Origin: Alphaproteobacteria bacterium
GTDB lineage: Bacteria > Bacteroidota > Bacteroidia > Bacteroidales > FEN-979
DNA length: 64,000 nucleotides
Reading direction: 5' to 3'
Assembly: GCA_009928665.1 (NCBI GenBank)
Contig: SACF01000001.1
Span: 186,001 to 250,000 of the forward strand
Shown: positions 52,969-63,800 of the stretch, one piece after another
How the letters are laid out: each line of letters starts with the position of its first letter
Numbering within the stretch: the first letter of the stretch is position 1
Program-made: the position numbers and the translations under genes
The notes under the pieces: generated by a model
What the model saw: the letters and a program-made list of their open reading frames with translations, nothing else
What the model was told of the DNA's origin: nothing
Database searches by the model: none

Positions 52969-53291
52969 AAAAACAGTATAAATAGCATTCCCGGGAATAG
53001 CCCCGGCTATACTGACACTATATAAAAAGTATTACAAACAGTAAAGATAAAATAAATTCAGGTTAACAATATTACCCTGATTACTGGCAAGTTTTTCAGT
53101 CGCACTCCTTTTCTGCCGGGATGATCCCACCTTGTTTTCCCGGAGAATCTGGCGTCAGGACTCAGCCCGGGGGTTCTTATCGTTTGATATATGTGAAAGA
53201 ATAGAAGATGGGCCGAAGCGGGGACAAGCATAAAAACTATTAATTTTGCGGGGAAAGCGTTTCGGAACAGTAATGATTAAATAGAAATGTC
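52969..53291. other. Intergenic region between the barrel gene and the lipoprotein gene
   Basis: 323 nt with no gene. TTCCCGGGAA (52988-52997) and ATAGCCCCGGCTAT (52997-53010) are adjoining palindromes in the leader of the barrel gene, perhaps an operator or an mRNA structure. At 53241-53248 the plus strand has TAATTTTG, a -7 match 43 nt before the lipoprotein gene. Nothing else was recognised. Confidence 0.5.
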
Positions 53292-53672
53292 ATGAAAAAC
53301 AGAAATATCATCTTCTTCGTTGTTATTTTGTTTGTTTTTGCTTTAGCCGGTTGCAACAGCGGTGACAGGGAACTAAGACAAGATGCCAAGGGTATTGCAG
53401 ATCTGATGTGCCGCAATATTGAATCGATGAATAAGTTAAGGAATGCCGATCCGGCAGATTCCATGATGAGCCAGAAACTTCAGATGGAAGCGCACGACAT
53501 CCAGGTTGAAATGACGATCGTGTATCAGGAGTTTAAAAAGAAACACGCGGAAAAGCTCAATGATGCCGGTTTTAATAAAAAATTCGGTCAATATCTCCGC
53601 GAAGCCATGCTCGAATGCAAAAGCCTGTCGAAAGAGGACCGGGCGAAATTTGAGCAGGAACTGGACAAGTAA
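53292..53672 (+). CDS. Small lipoprotein
   Basis: A 126-residue exported lipoprotein. Residues 1-20 are a signal peptide and the lipobox is ALAGC with the lipidated Cys at 21. The mature part is a charged helical protein with no known motif (KGIADLMCRNIESMNKL, then a Lys/Glu-rich C-terminus). It is a lone gene, convergent with aspS. Function unknown. Confidence 0.85.
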   Translation: MKNRNIIFFVVILFVFALAGCNSGDRELRQDAKGIADLMCRNIESMNKLRNADPADSMMSQKLQMEAHDIQVEMTIVYQEFKKKHAEKLNDAGFNKKFGQYLREAMLECKSLSKEDRAKFEQELDK

Positions 53673-53685
53673 TCCGCGAATACGA

Positions 53686-55434
53686 CTATCGCTTCGAAAG
53701 ATTTATCCCCAATTCTTTTAGTTGTTCCTCTTTGATGGCAGATGGCGCGTCGATCATCATATCTCTTCCAGAATTGTTTTTAGGGAATGCGATGAAATCG
53801 CGGATAGAATCTCCACCCCCAAAAATTGTTGCCCACCGGTCGAACCCAAATGCAATACCCCCATGAGGAGGAGCGCCGTACTCGAATGCATTCATTAAAA
53901 ATCCGAATTGACCAGATGCATCTTCTTCGGTAAATCCCAGTATGGAGAACATCTTTTTCTGCAGTTCTTTGTTATGAATCCTTATTGAGCCTCCGCCGAT
54001 CTCGGTACCGTTTATGACCAAATCGTAAGCATTGGCACGGACAGATCCCGGGTCGGTGTCGAGAAGTGATATGTCTTCCGGTTTCGGGGAAGTAAACGGA
54101 TGATGTTTAGCATAGAAGCGCTGTGTTTCATCATCCCATTCCAACAACGGAAAATCAATTACCCAAAGAGGTTTAAAATCGGCAGTGGGAATCAGTTTCA
54201 TTCTTTTCCCTACTTCCAGACGAAGTGTTCCAAGGGCTGTACGGCTCTTCTCTTCCCTGCCTGCAAGTATCAACATCAGATCACCCGGCACAGCCTTGAA
54301 CCGGTCGGCAATGGTTTTAAGGCCTTCCGTATTGAAAAATTTGTCAATCGAAGATTTTAAAGTTCCATCTGCTGCATACCGGATCCAGATCAATCCTCCG
54401 GCTCCGATCTGGGGACGTTTTACGAATTCAGTAAGCTCATCCAGTTGTTTTCGGGAATATTCGCTGCATCCGGAGGCGGTGAAACCAACCACGAGTTCGG
54501 CCTCATCAAAGACCTTGAAATTATTCCCTTTAACCAAGTCAGTGATTTCAGTGAAAGTCATTCCGAAACGGATATCGGGTTTATCGGATCCGTATAACTT
54601 CATGGCTTGCTCATAGGTTAATCGGGGGAATTCCTGTACCTCGAGATTCAGGACCGAACGGAAAAGATGACGGGCAAGGCCTTCGAAGGTACTCAGGATA
54701 TCCTCCTGGGTAACGAACGACATTTCACAGTCGATCTGGGTGAATTCAGGTTGCCGGTCAGCCCTGAGATCCTCATCGCGGAAACAGCGGACAATCTGGA
54801 AATAGCGATCATAACCGGCGACCATCAGCAATTGTTTGAACTGTTGCGGAGATTGGGGAAGTGCATAAAACTGACCCTGATTCATCCTGGAGGGAACCAC
54901 AAAGTCCCTGGCTCCTTCCGGCGTGGACTTGATCATGTAAGGCGTTTCAATCTCAAGGAACTGTAAACCATTCAGGTAATTCCTGATTTCAATAGCCATT
55001 TCATGGCGTAATTCCAGGTTGGTCCTGTTTGGGCTCCGGCGGAGGTCAAGATAACGGTATTTCATCCGTAATTCTTCGCCGCCATCGGTATTATCCTCAA
55101 TGGTGAACGGTGGGACGAGAGAGGTATTTAAAATAGTAAATTGTTCAACCAGGATTTCGATATTTCCGGTAGCTATTTTTAAATTCTTATTGCTTCTTTC
55201 TGCAACTTTCCCGGTCACAGAAATTACAAATTCACGGCCCAGTTTCCGGGCTTCCAAACAAAGATCCCGGTTGACCTCAAGATTGAAAACAAGCTGGGTA
55301 ATTCCATATCGATCACGGAGATCGATAAAGGTTAGCCCGCCCATATCGCGCGATCGCTGCAGCCATCCGCAGAGGGTCACATTCAGGCCAACATGGGCCA
55401 TGTTTAATTCACCACATGTATGTGTACGGAGCAT
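53686..55434 (-). CDS. aspS: Aspartate--tRNA ligase
   Basis: A class II synthetase of 582 residues, the bacterial-type length with the GAD insertion domain. N-terminal OB-fold ([24 protein letters not shown]), motif 2 with [24 protein letters not shown] near residue 215, and motif 3 with [10 protein letters not shown] near 533 are all present. A -7 element TACCTTTG lies at 55454-55461 on the minus strand. Confidence 0.97.
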   Translation of the reverse strand: MLRTHTCGELNMAHVGLNVTLCGWLQRSRDMGGLTFIDLRDRYGITQLVFNLEVNRDLCLEARKLGREFVISVTGKVAERSNKNLKIATGNIEILVEQFTILNTSLVPPFTIEDNTDGGEELRMKYRYLDLRRSPNRTNLELRHEMAIEIRNYLNGLQFLEIETPYMIKSTPEGARDFVVPSRMNQGQFYALPQSPQQFKQLLMVAGYDRYFQIVRCFRDEDLRADRQPEFTQIDCEMSFVTQEDILSTFEGLARHLFRSVLNLEVQEFPRLTYEQAMKLYGSDKPDIRFGMTFTEITDLVKGNNFKVFDEAELVVGFTASGCSEYSRKQLDELTEFVKRPQIGAGGLIWIRYAADGTLKSSIDKFFNTEGLKTIADRFKAVPGDLMLILAGREEKSRTALGTLRLEVGKRMKLIPTADFKPLWVIDFPLLEWDDETQRFYAKHHPFTSPKPEDISLLDTDPGSVRANAYDLVINGTEIGGGSIRIHNKELQKKMFSILGFTEEDASGQFGFLMNAFEYGAPPHGGIAFGFDRWATIFGGGDSIRDFIAFPKNNSGRDMMIDAPSAIKEEQLKELGINLSKR

Positions 55435-55794
55435 TGCTTCTCATTTTGAGGGGCAAAGGTAGGAAGAAATGGCAAATGACCATGGACGCATAGCAATAGG
55501 AACAAGGATCCTTCAAATGGTGTCCGACAAACCCGCATTCAGGTTCATTAATGTTCCTCCCAACAGGATCCGAAAAGGCAGAATTGAATTTATGATATAA
55601 GCCTTCAATAAATTAAATATTTCTGGTTTTTTGCAAAAACAGAATTTCTGACCAGTTCAGTTGCACTTTTCATGAATTTATTACCAATTCTGAACGCCCA
55701 AACGTAGTTTTTGCAACAGACGGCATATAACTTCTTATTTATCAGTTTTATCTTTTTTGCATACCGATCTATTTTTGAATGGAAATATAAAACG
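55435..55794. other. Intergenic region between aspS and the folD-like gene
   Basis: 360 nt, divergent promoters. It holds TACCTTTG for aspS (minus, 55454-55461) and TATTTTTG for the folD-like gene (plus, 55770-55777). A hairpin TTCTG..CAGAA around 55621-55644 is visible. No gene is supported. Confidence 0.5.
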
Positions 55795-56733
55795 ATGAAT
55801 ATGGAAACAAAAATCATCAAGGGAGATTTTGTCAAGGATAAAATCTTCGAAGAGGTAAAGTCAGAGATCACCTTTTTGCGGGAAACATATAAAACAGCGC
55901 CGGGGATTGCCTTCATCGGATTTTCCTGTGTACCGCTTGCAAAGTACAACATACCGCTGCATGTTCAGCTTGCCCGGTCAATGGGAATGAATGTCACAAC
56001 GAAAATAATGGATAATGAGGTCACAGAGGAAGAGCTATTTGCACAGATTGATGATCTGAATAAGGATGACGACATTAACGCCATTGTGCTTCTTCAGCCC
56101 CTGCCCGACCATCTTTGCCCGATTAGGATTGTGAACAGGATTGACCCCTTGAAAGAGGTGGAAGGTTTTCATCCGGTTAACATGATGGGAACCATGATCC
56201 CGGAAATAGGGGCCAGCAGGTATCCAATGTGTCTGCCGACGGCATTGTTTGAAATGTGCCATGAAGCGGATGTTCATTTTCAGAAAAATCAGGAATGGGT
56301 ATTTGTGGTCGATGATGGGTTTTTCTCAAATACCCTAACGAAGATGATCGTAAGAGCTGCCGCCTCCCGTGCAGTGCCGGATGATTGTCCGGTAACATTT
56401 GTGAACAAAGATTCCGCCAAACTTGTTGAACATTGTAAAAGGGCCGACATCCTGGTTGTTGTAACTAAAACACCTGAATACATCCAGCCGGATTGGCTGA
56501 AACCCGGAGTGTGTATTATCGACATCTATTCAAATCTAGTGAAGGAAGTTCCATCCAAAAATGATCCCTCTAAATTGGTTCCCATTATTCGCGGTGGCGT
56601 CAGAGCCGACTCGGTGAATCACATTGCCGGTGCCATCTTACCGATTCCCGGTGGCCTTATGACAGTAGTGATGGCCATCCTGTTTCGCAATACGGTGTCG
56701 GCCTTTAAAAATAAGGTGGAAAATGTGATTTGA
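55795..56733 (+). CDS. Divergent FolD-like methylene-THF dehydrogenase/cyclohydrolase homolog
   Basis: A 312-residue protein of the FolD fold. Conserved pieces are IIKGDFVKDKIFEEV, the LLQPLPDHL loop near 93, VEGFHPVN near 118 and PIPGGLMTVVMA near 281. Differences from standard FolD are large: the YVxxK motif that holds the catalytic Lys reads NIPLH here, the NADP motif GRSxxVGxP is replaced by VVDDGFFSNTL, and PGGVGPMT is shortened to PGGLMT. It may be a variant enzyme or have another role. The start at 55795 fits the family N-terminus. Confidence 0.8.
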   Translation: MNMETKIIKGDFVKDKIFEEVKSEITFLRETYKTAPGIAFIGFSCVPLAKYNIPLHVQLARSMGMNVTTKIMDNEVTEEELFAQIDDLNKDDDINAIVLLQPLPDHLCPIRIVNRIDPLKEVEGFHPVNMMGTMIPEIGASRYPMCLPTALFEMCHEADVHFQKNQEWVFVVDDGFFSNTLTKMIVRAAASRAVPDDCPVTFVNKDSAKLVEHCKRADILVVVTKTPEYIQPDWLKPGVCIIDIYSNLVKEVPSKNDPSKLVPIIRGGVRADSVNHIAGAILPIPGGLMTVVMAILFRNTVSAFKNKVENVI

Positions 56734-56750
56734 CGCACAGTCCGGAACCC

Positions 56751-57758
56751 TTAATCCATTCTTTCAATCCGGGTACGCAGGGCGTTCACTTTTTCATGAA
56801 GGATATTAAAGAACCGGTATCGTTCTTTGGCAGAGGTTCCGCTGATCATGGTTGATTTTTGCATCAGGTTCTTCAGAGAATTTTCGATCTGGTCGCAAAA
56901 AACAGGATTAGAAGTGATGAGCTGATTAATCACGTTATACGTGTTGTAAGAAGTTTTCCTGCCATCAGCCTTTACCAGGATTGTATTGTCGCTGACCAGG
57001 ACCTCATTGTGGTAAAGTTTATAACTACCATCGATCCCCTCAGCAGCCCCCCCAATCATATACTGAAATCCTTGTTCTGCCTGACTTTGTGCATGATCGA
57101 GCCATGAACTCAGGACATCGCAAAGAATGAAAACATCGTCGCGCCTGGAAAAAAATCCGGAGATAAAACAATATTCAATTTGCCGAAGCACGCTGGAAAT
57201 AGTTTCTTCGCTCCAGATTTCAATGGTTGGGATTTTAACGTAGTTTGCAAGTAAGAGACGCCCGGTTTCATAAAGGCGGGCCGGAGTATCGAGGGATAGC
57301 TTTTTATCCTGATAATTCCCTGAAGGAATCAGAGCTTTGTTCCAGAAATAGGTCTTGAAAGCAGCAATCTCGGGAAATTCGAAATAGTAAAAAACGGGAA
57401 TATCCTTTGCTGCATAAATGATCTCTCTTTCTTTTGCAGCGTGGATAATCTTTATTGCCGCCAATAACGATTGCAGCCATTTTTCGATATCGAGGCCATC
57501 TTCTCCGATTGCCAGAGAATCAAACACTACATGATTGCTCCTCAGATTAAAAAGGGAATCAGCGGAGATTTTATAATGAAGACAAACCAAATGCAACTCT
57601 TCGATCGAAATCTCCTTCTCTCCCCTGATTCTTCGGTAGGCGCTGTCGTAGCTGATCTGCAGCAACTCTGAGAGATCGTGAACAAAAGAGATATTTGGAG
57701 GCAGGCTGTTTTTAATTATCTGAAACAACCGTTCCTGAATGGTCGAAGCTTGTTCCAT
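56751..57758 (-). CDS. Helix-turn-helix regulator with C-terminal sensing region
   Basis: A 335-residue protein. Residues 20-60 form a phage-repressor-type helix-turn-helix (VHDLSELLQISYDSAYRRIRGEKEI). The remaining 270 residues are helical with no motif I recognise, perhaps a ligand- or partner-binding region. Proteins of this layout are frequent in Bacteroidota and mostly uncharacterised. It lies 74 nt downstream of the alpha-2-macroglobulin-like gene on the same strand. Confidence 0.7.
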   Translation of the reverse strand: MEQASTIQERLFQIIKNSLPPNISFVHDLSELLQISYDSAYRRIRGEKEISIEELHLVCLHYKISADSLFNLRSNHVVFDSLAIGEDGLDIEKWLQSLLAAIKIIHAAKEREIIYAAKDIPVFYYFEFPEIAAFKTYFWNKALIPSGNYQDKKLSLDTPARLYETGRLLLANYVKIPTIEIWSEETISSVLRQIEYCFISGFFSRRDDVFILCDVLSSWLDHAQSQAEQGFQYMIGGAAEGIDGSYKLYHNEVLVSDNTILVKADGRKTSYNTYNVINQLITSNPVFCDQIENSLKNLMQKSTMISGTSAKERYRFFNILHEKVNALRTRIERMD

Positions 57759-57833
57759 GTTCTAATGTTTTCGACACATTGTAAAGATAATGAAAAAGTT
57801 CCGGTTGTCAACAGCGATAAATTCCCTCCCGGG

Positions 57834-60800
57834 TCATTTCACCCAAATCCTGATTCCTTCCGAATGGGCACTGTATTCGGGTGCATACAGACATTGGGCC
57901 GTGGTGATCCCGTTTGAATATACTCCGGCAGCATTCACCCTTAGTTCATACTCAAAAACATAATTACCCCTGGGCAGATATTCAAAGAAGAAATTTGTTG
58001 CAAGATCGGTAGTCGATTGATAATATCCCAGACCATCCTGGTAGCGGTATCCCGACAGAGAACCGGAATTCTTGTGTATAAAAGTTTTTCCGGAACCCGG
58101 CATTCCAGGATAAGTGGTTTTCATCACCGTAACCGGTTCACATGCAGAAGCACGCAAATCCTTCATGTGTACAAATTCCAGGTCACGGTCGGATGTCAGT
58201 ACGATACGGACTACCAGTTTATCCCCAATATTTATTGCGTGGTTTACTGAATCCGAATTTTTTGACATTTGAATTTCCAGGAGAACAGGCCCCGATGGCG
58301 TAAGCTTTTCCACAAATAACTTTTTCTCCAATTTCAACGGGGTTTTGGCGGGCGTGATTTTATCTAGATCTTCAAAGTACTGCCAGTACAAGGCTCCCCA
58401 TGCAATACCGTCGGACGATTTGACAATTTTTACCTGGCCCATTTCGGGGCGGATCTCGGAGCCCTGCCAGGAGATCTTAAAATAGCCGGTTCCGGCTTCT
58501 TTTTTTATATCCTTTAACTTTTCCGGATCAATTTTTTGTTTTCCAACGGTAATTGTGATCCCATCCTGATTTTCTTTTCCAAGCGAGGAGGAACCAAGCC
58601 AATCGGTTCCACGGAGAAGCAAAGCATAACAGGCTTCAACAGTGGCCCGGTCGGTACGCCACAATTGCGTTTGTTTCTGTTTGAGAAGCCAGATTTTAAG
58701 CTCTTCTACGATTTTTTCGTCCCGGGAAATCTCATCAAAAACTTCGATCATCATGGCCTGCGTTTCAACGGGAGCTTCGTACCACAGGTACCAGTCATGC
58801 TCCCGGTTCCCGGCCCAGTACATCCCCATCTCGGTTGAATGAAGCGATTTCTCGTTCAGTGATTTCACGATCAAACCGGGGATTTCCTTTTGATCCATCC
58901 GGTGCAATGCCAGGGCGATCATTCCCTGAATATACCGATCGTTCTTCGTCCAATATTTTTCGGCTTGTTCTTTAAAATAGTAAAATGCTTCCCTGATTTC
59001 CGAAGTCTGACTCCGTATCTCCAGCCCACTGCCATTCAAAAAGTAGCTCCGGGCATAGAGATACTGTATTTGGGTTACCGACAAATGATCATCATCCAGG
59101 TTGATTTTATCGATATTTTTCAGATTCTGAAAATCTTCCGCTATTTCACGGTCGAGAAATCCAATTCCTTTCGTAACCATATTCCAGATTGCCGGATCCC
59201 TTCGAATTTCTGTAATTCCAAGGTGATCAAGATGTCCCAGTCCGGTAATAATGTTTTGCGTTATCCAACGGCTTTCAGGCATTCCTTCAAACCATGTCCA
59301 CCCACCTGATGATTGTTGCAATTTTTCAAGAAGTTGCAGGTTTTTCTGCAGATTTGCATTCAGGTTATTCTCATCAAAATAAAGACCCAACGCTCTTTTT
59401 TGGGCTGATTCGGAAAGGGCCTCCACAACCCAGGGGGTTTCCTGAAGCAATGCAGATTTCAATTCTTCATTTTTCTCAAGATTTGATTGAAGCGCATCGG
59501 GTGTGGCATTTTTCCAGCTTTCGAACACATTTTTAATGGATGGGTTGGAATTTGCTATGAATGCCGCGATGCTGTTGGAATAAAATGCGTTGAAAATCGC
59601 ATCGGCGTTCTGATATTGCCTTTCATTCAATGGTGGAAGGGCCTGTATGGCATACCAGATCGGATTGGTAGCGAATTCGAGGGTGAGCCTGTAATTCTTC
59701 AATGAATTATCAGTGGTTTTACCTGATCCTGTTAGTTTGTCCAACACAAATACGGCAGAAGTTTTCCCGCGAACCGGTAACGGTAACGATTCAGTGACCA
59801 GCATACGGTTAGTAAGTACCGGAATCGCCCGTTCTTCACCATCGCTGAAACTACCGGTTCTGGCCGATATCCTGTATTGAAGCAGCGACAGATCTGCTCC
59901 TACCGGAATTGCGAGGGTCCAGGAGACCTGAATGCTTTGATTTTTTGAAAGGGTAATGTGCCGGTTCCCGGCGCCTGATTCGCGGTTATTTTGAATGAGG
60001 GTATCCGTAAGTGATTGAATGATGAAATCCATCTTTTTCCCGGTAAGGGCGTTGGTCAGCTCAAGAACTGCTTCACCTGCAAGATCCTGATCCGACAGGT
60101 TTACAATTTTGGTTGAAAAGACAACGGTATCACCCTGCCTGAGAAATCGAGGTACATTCGGAAAAACCATCAGATCTTTTTGGGTGATGACCTCTTTATT
60201 GATAAGTCCGTATTCGAGAGTTTTTGTGTGAGCCAGCCCGGAAAGTTTCCATCGGGTGAGTGATTCGGGTACCGTAAAACTCAGCAAGAGGCTTCCCATC
60301 GAATCGGTTACCAGGGCAGGGTAAAAGAACGCGGTTTCATTGAAGTTTTTACGGATCCGAAAGTTCTCAACCGGTTTGGGAGACGATTTCCCGGCCAGCG
60401 CCGAATCACTTCCCTCTTTTTCAGGATCGGGCGCCGGCAGCGATGCTATTTTCTCTGCCAGGGCTTCAGGTGGCGGCAGGGCTTCGTTTTTACGTCCGGA
60501 AGAGGCGGTCATATCCATTATCATGGGCGCATCAAGCGATCCTTTACCACCTCTAAAAAACCGAATCCCACCGGCATTTCCGAAATACGACAAGCCAAAC
60601 CAGTTCAACTGCCACTCAGGAATAGAGCTGAAGGAGCCTCCCTCACGGGGAGATCCGAGGCTACGGCCCGATCTAATTCCAAAGCCGTCATGAATCTCCC
60701 AGGGGTACAATCCGTTGTAACGTTGATAAATATGGAATGACCATGGGGCCGACCTGAATTGATCGAGCGAAGCGTCGTACATGGCGGCAAGGAATTCAGC

Positions 60801-63800
60801 TTTAACTGGAAGGTGGCGTGAATCGGATATTTTAATCTTCCATGTTTCGTGGGAGCCGGGATCCAACCGGTTCCTGAACGTCTCAAACCAGATGTCAAGA
60901 TTTTTATCGGAATAGGGAACCACAACAAGTTGCGAATTCTGAAAAACCCTGTTGTGTTTGACAAACGTAAAGTTAACAGAAAAGTTACCACGATATTGTT
61001 CCCGGATGGGGACCTCCACCACCGTAGCGCGGTCGTTTATTTTAAACCAATCGCGTATTACCACGGAATCCCGGAAACGGACCTCATACATCACATTGAC
61101 AAGGTCCTCTTTTGAACCAATCATGAACCTGGCATTTTCTCCAGGAATCCCCATCGTTTTCAAGGGGACAAACCAATTTAAAGTCTGTTCGGGAACCTCT
61201 CGTGAATCGGGATTAAATGCGGTAAAGTAATTTTTTATCTCAATTTTTCCCCCAAAAGGATCGGTAGCAATCATGACAATGGCATAGGTTCCCTGGTCGA
61301 GCATCCGGGATTCAACGCCGTTGAATTTGAATACCGAATCCCTGGGAGTAGTCATGGTTTTCTCAAAAACTGGTTTATCCACCGGCCAGGTCGAAGGGTC
61401 GTTTTCATTCGCGTAAATATCATACGGGAACCGGGACTGAAATTCCTCACGGGTCATGATATTCAAATCGCATTGTTCCCATTTCCGGGGCTTAAATGCC
61501 CGATCGGGTTGGCGAAGTTTTGAAATTTTCACAGTCACCTTTGACGATGTCGGCCGGCCATTCAGGTTGGTAGTTGTTATTTTCAATAAACTATCACGGT
61601 GCAGGTTAACAATGTCTTTCAGGTTGTGATTCAGCAGCAGTGAGACATATCCGACAGATACCACCTGTTGAACCGATTGTGTTTCACCATTGAGATCGGT
61701 TACATCGGTTGTTATGGTAAAATCGAATACAGGTCGGGTTGTTTTATCTGTCGCGGGGTCTGGTACGGCTGTAAATTCAATTGAAAAACCACCGTCACTA
61801 CCGGTCTTCAGGATACCATGAGCAATTTCCGTTTCGGGACTGTTTGTTACCGGGCAGAACCAGCCCCAATCGCGATATGGGAATCGAATTGACCGAACCA
61901 CCCTGAACTGGACCATACCATCGTCGATGGCATTACCGGCAAACCCCAGGGCTTTTCCGGTAACCGTCAGTTTTTCGTTGAGTTTATAGTTCCCTTCCGG
62001 TTGATTGAGGATCACTTCAAATGTCGGACGTTTATATTTTTCAACCGAAACCGAAATGGATCCCGACTCATTGTAAATAGTCATCAATCCCGTTAATCGG
62101 CCAACCGGTATAGAAAAAGATCCGTTGAACGAACCGAATTCGTTGGCAATAAAATGCTGTTCCGCGATTTTTTGGCCATTGGCATCATTGAACTGGACTT
62201 TTGTTGACTGGCCGGGTTTGATTTTAGTCTGATCTCCGGTTCGTTCAAGAATGATCCCCTTGAAGTAACAGTTCTGTCCCGGTCGATAGATAGCCCTGTC
62301 GGCATAAAAATGGGTTTGCAGGTGGCTTCTTTCCTCCGCGGGCTTATTCCTGTATAGAAAAAAGTTATCGGTAATCATCAGGTCATCTTTAAAGGAAAAC
62401 CTGAAAAAATTACCTGAACTCCTGTTGTTCAATGCGGGCGCTGCGAACCGGAACATGCCGTGATCATCGGTGAAAAACTCAGCGAGTTTAACCTTAACAG
62501 GTTCCTGTTTTGAATAGTTGTACCTTCTTTCCCATGCCTCAGCTTTCACATGCTTCATCGGCAGGCCGGTTTCACGGTCGAGTACAATGCAATCCATGCT
62601 TCCGTCATCATTTTTATTACTGATGAAACTTATCCGGGTGGACCAGAAAGGGGTGTAAGTCAGCGTGCCCTTTTCAATTGAAAAAGATTCTTCGGAAGCG
62701 CAAAGAAGTACGTAAAAACCGGGCAGGACCGGAGGAACTGCAAGCGTAACCGAATGTTTCTGGAAATCCCCGTCGAATGGAATTGTTTGTTTCCAGGCTT
62801 GTTTTACAGGGTACTGGTTCAGGTATTTTAAAAATTCCTTGCGGCCGATTCGGTCGGCTTTTTCGGCATACACTTCGGGATCAGCCTGTACCAGACGAAA
62901 ATACAGTTCCCGGATGTTTTTTATTTCCACCTTCACCAGGGAGGTTTTTTCGGGAGGAACTGCTTGCTCGGAAATTAAATGCAGGAAGGGTTCCCGGATG
63001 TTGTCGGATAGTTGCCGGCAATTTCCCGCGCCATCGGAATCGGGAAACCTGGTTATGGCAGATTCACATAGTTCACGTGCAGCTTTAATATCCCATTTGT
63101 GATCGGTCGACCGTAACGGCTGATAACGTTGACCCCATTCATGGAGTAAACTGGCTGCGGCAAAAGAAACGGCGGTCGACCAGGGCGATTGGATGTGGGA
63201 TTGTTCAAGCTTTTTCAATCCTTCCAAATAAATTGAATCGGAGGGAAATACAGCATTATCATGTACATATGCAAGTCGTTTCAGTTCAATGGTGACAAGA
63301 GCCGCGGGGTTTTTATCATTCCGGTGAAAATCGATCAGGAGTTGAAATATTCTGAAGGAAATTTCGGTCGTTGAGATTGAGTCATAACTTAGTGGTCGGA
63401 TTGGGAACGCTACCGGGCCATTCAGGAGGTTGCTGAATGCGGCCGACGGACCGAAAAATTCCGGCCGGTCGATGCTGAACCATTGGGGTGGCTGGTTTTG
63501 CGGGCCCTGGCTGTTCGAAAAGAAATCGAGCGCCCGGTTGCACAGGAAATCGTATAAAGTAGGACAGACCTCTGCAGTACGGGAACTTTTCTTTATCCGT
63601 TTGCCGGGATTTGGTTGGCTCTCATCTGCTGAACTTTCCAGAATGGCCTTGACAGATTCAATGGGGACAGACTTAAGCAGGGTACTGTTTTGGATGGAAC
63701 GTAAATATTCGTTGGTGATCGCCTCGGTGATGGTATTCAGATCCCAGGTGGTAATACTGTCAGAATTAATAACAGAAAGCCGGCTGCGGTCACGAAAACG

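Noticed and set aside
55605..55952. A 115-codon minus-strand frame across the aspS-folD gap
   Set aside because: It overlaps the folD-like start in antisense and has a low-complexity Lys/Ile composition without motifs.
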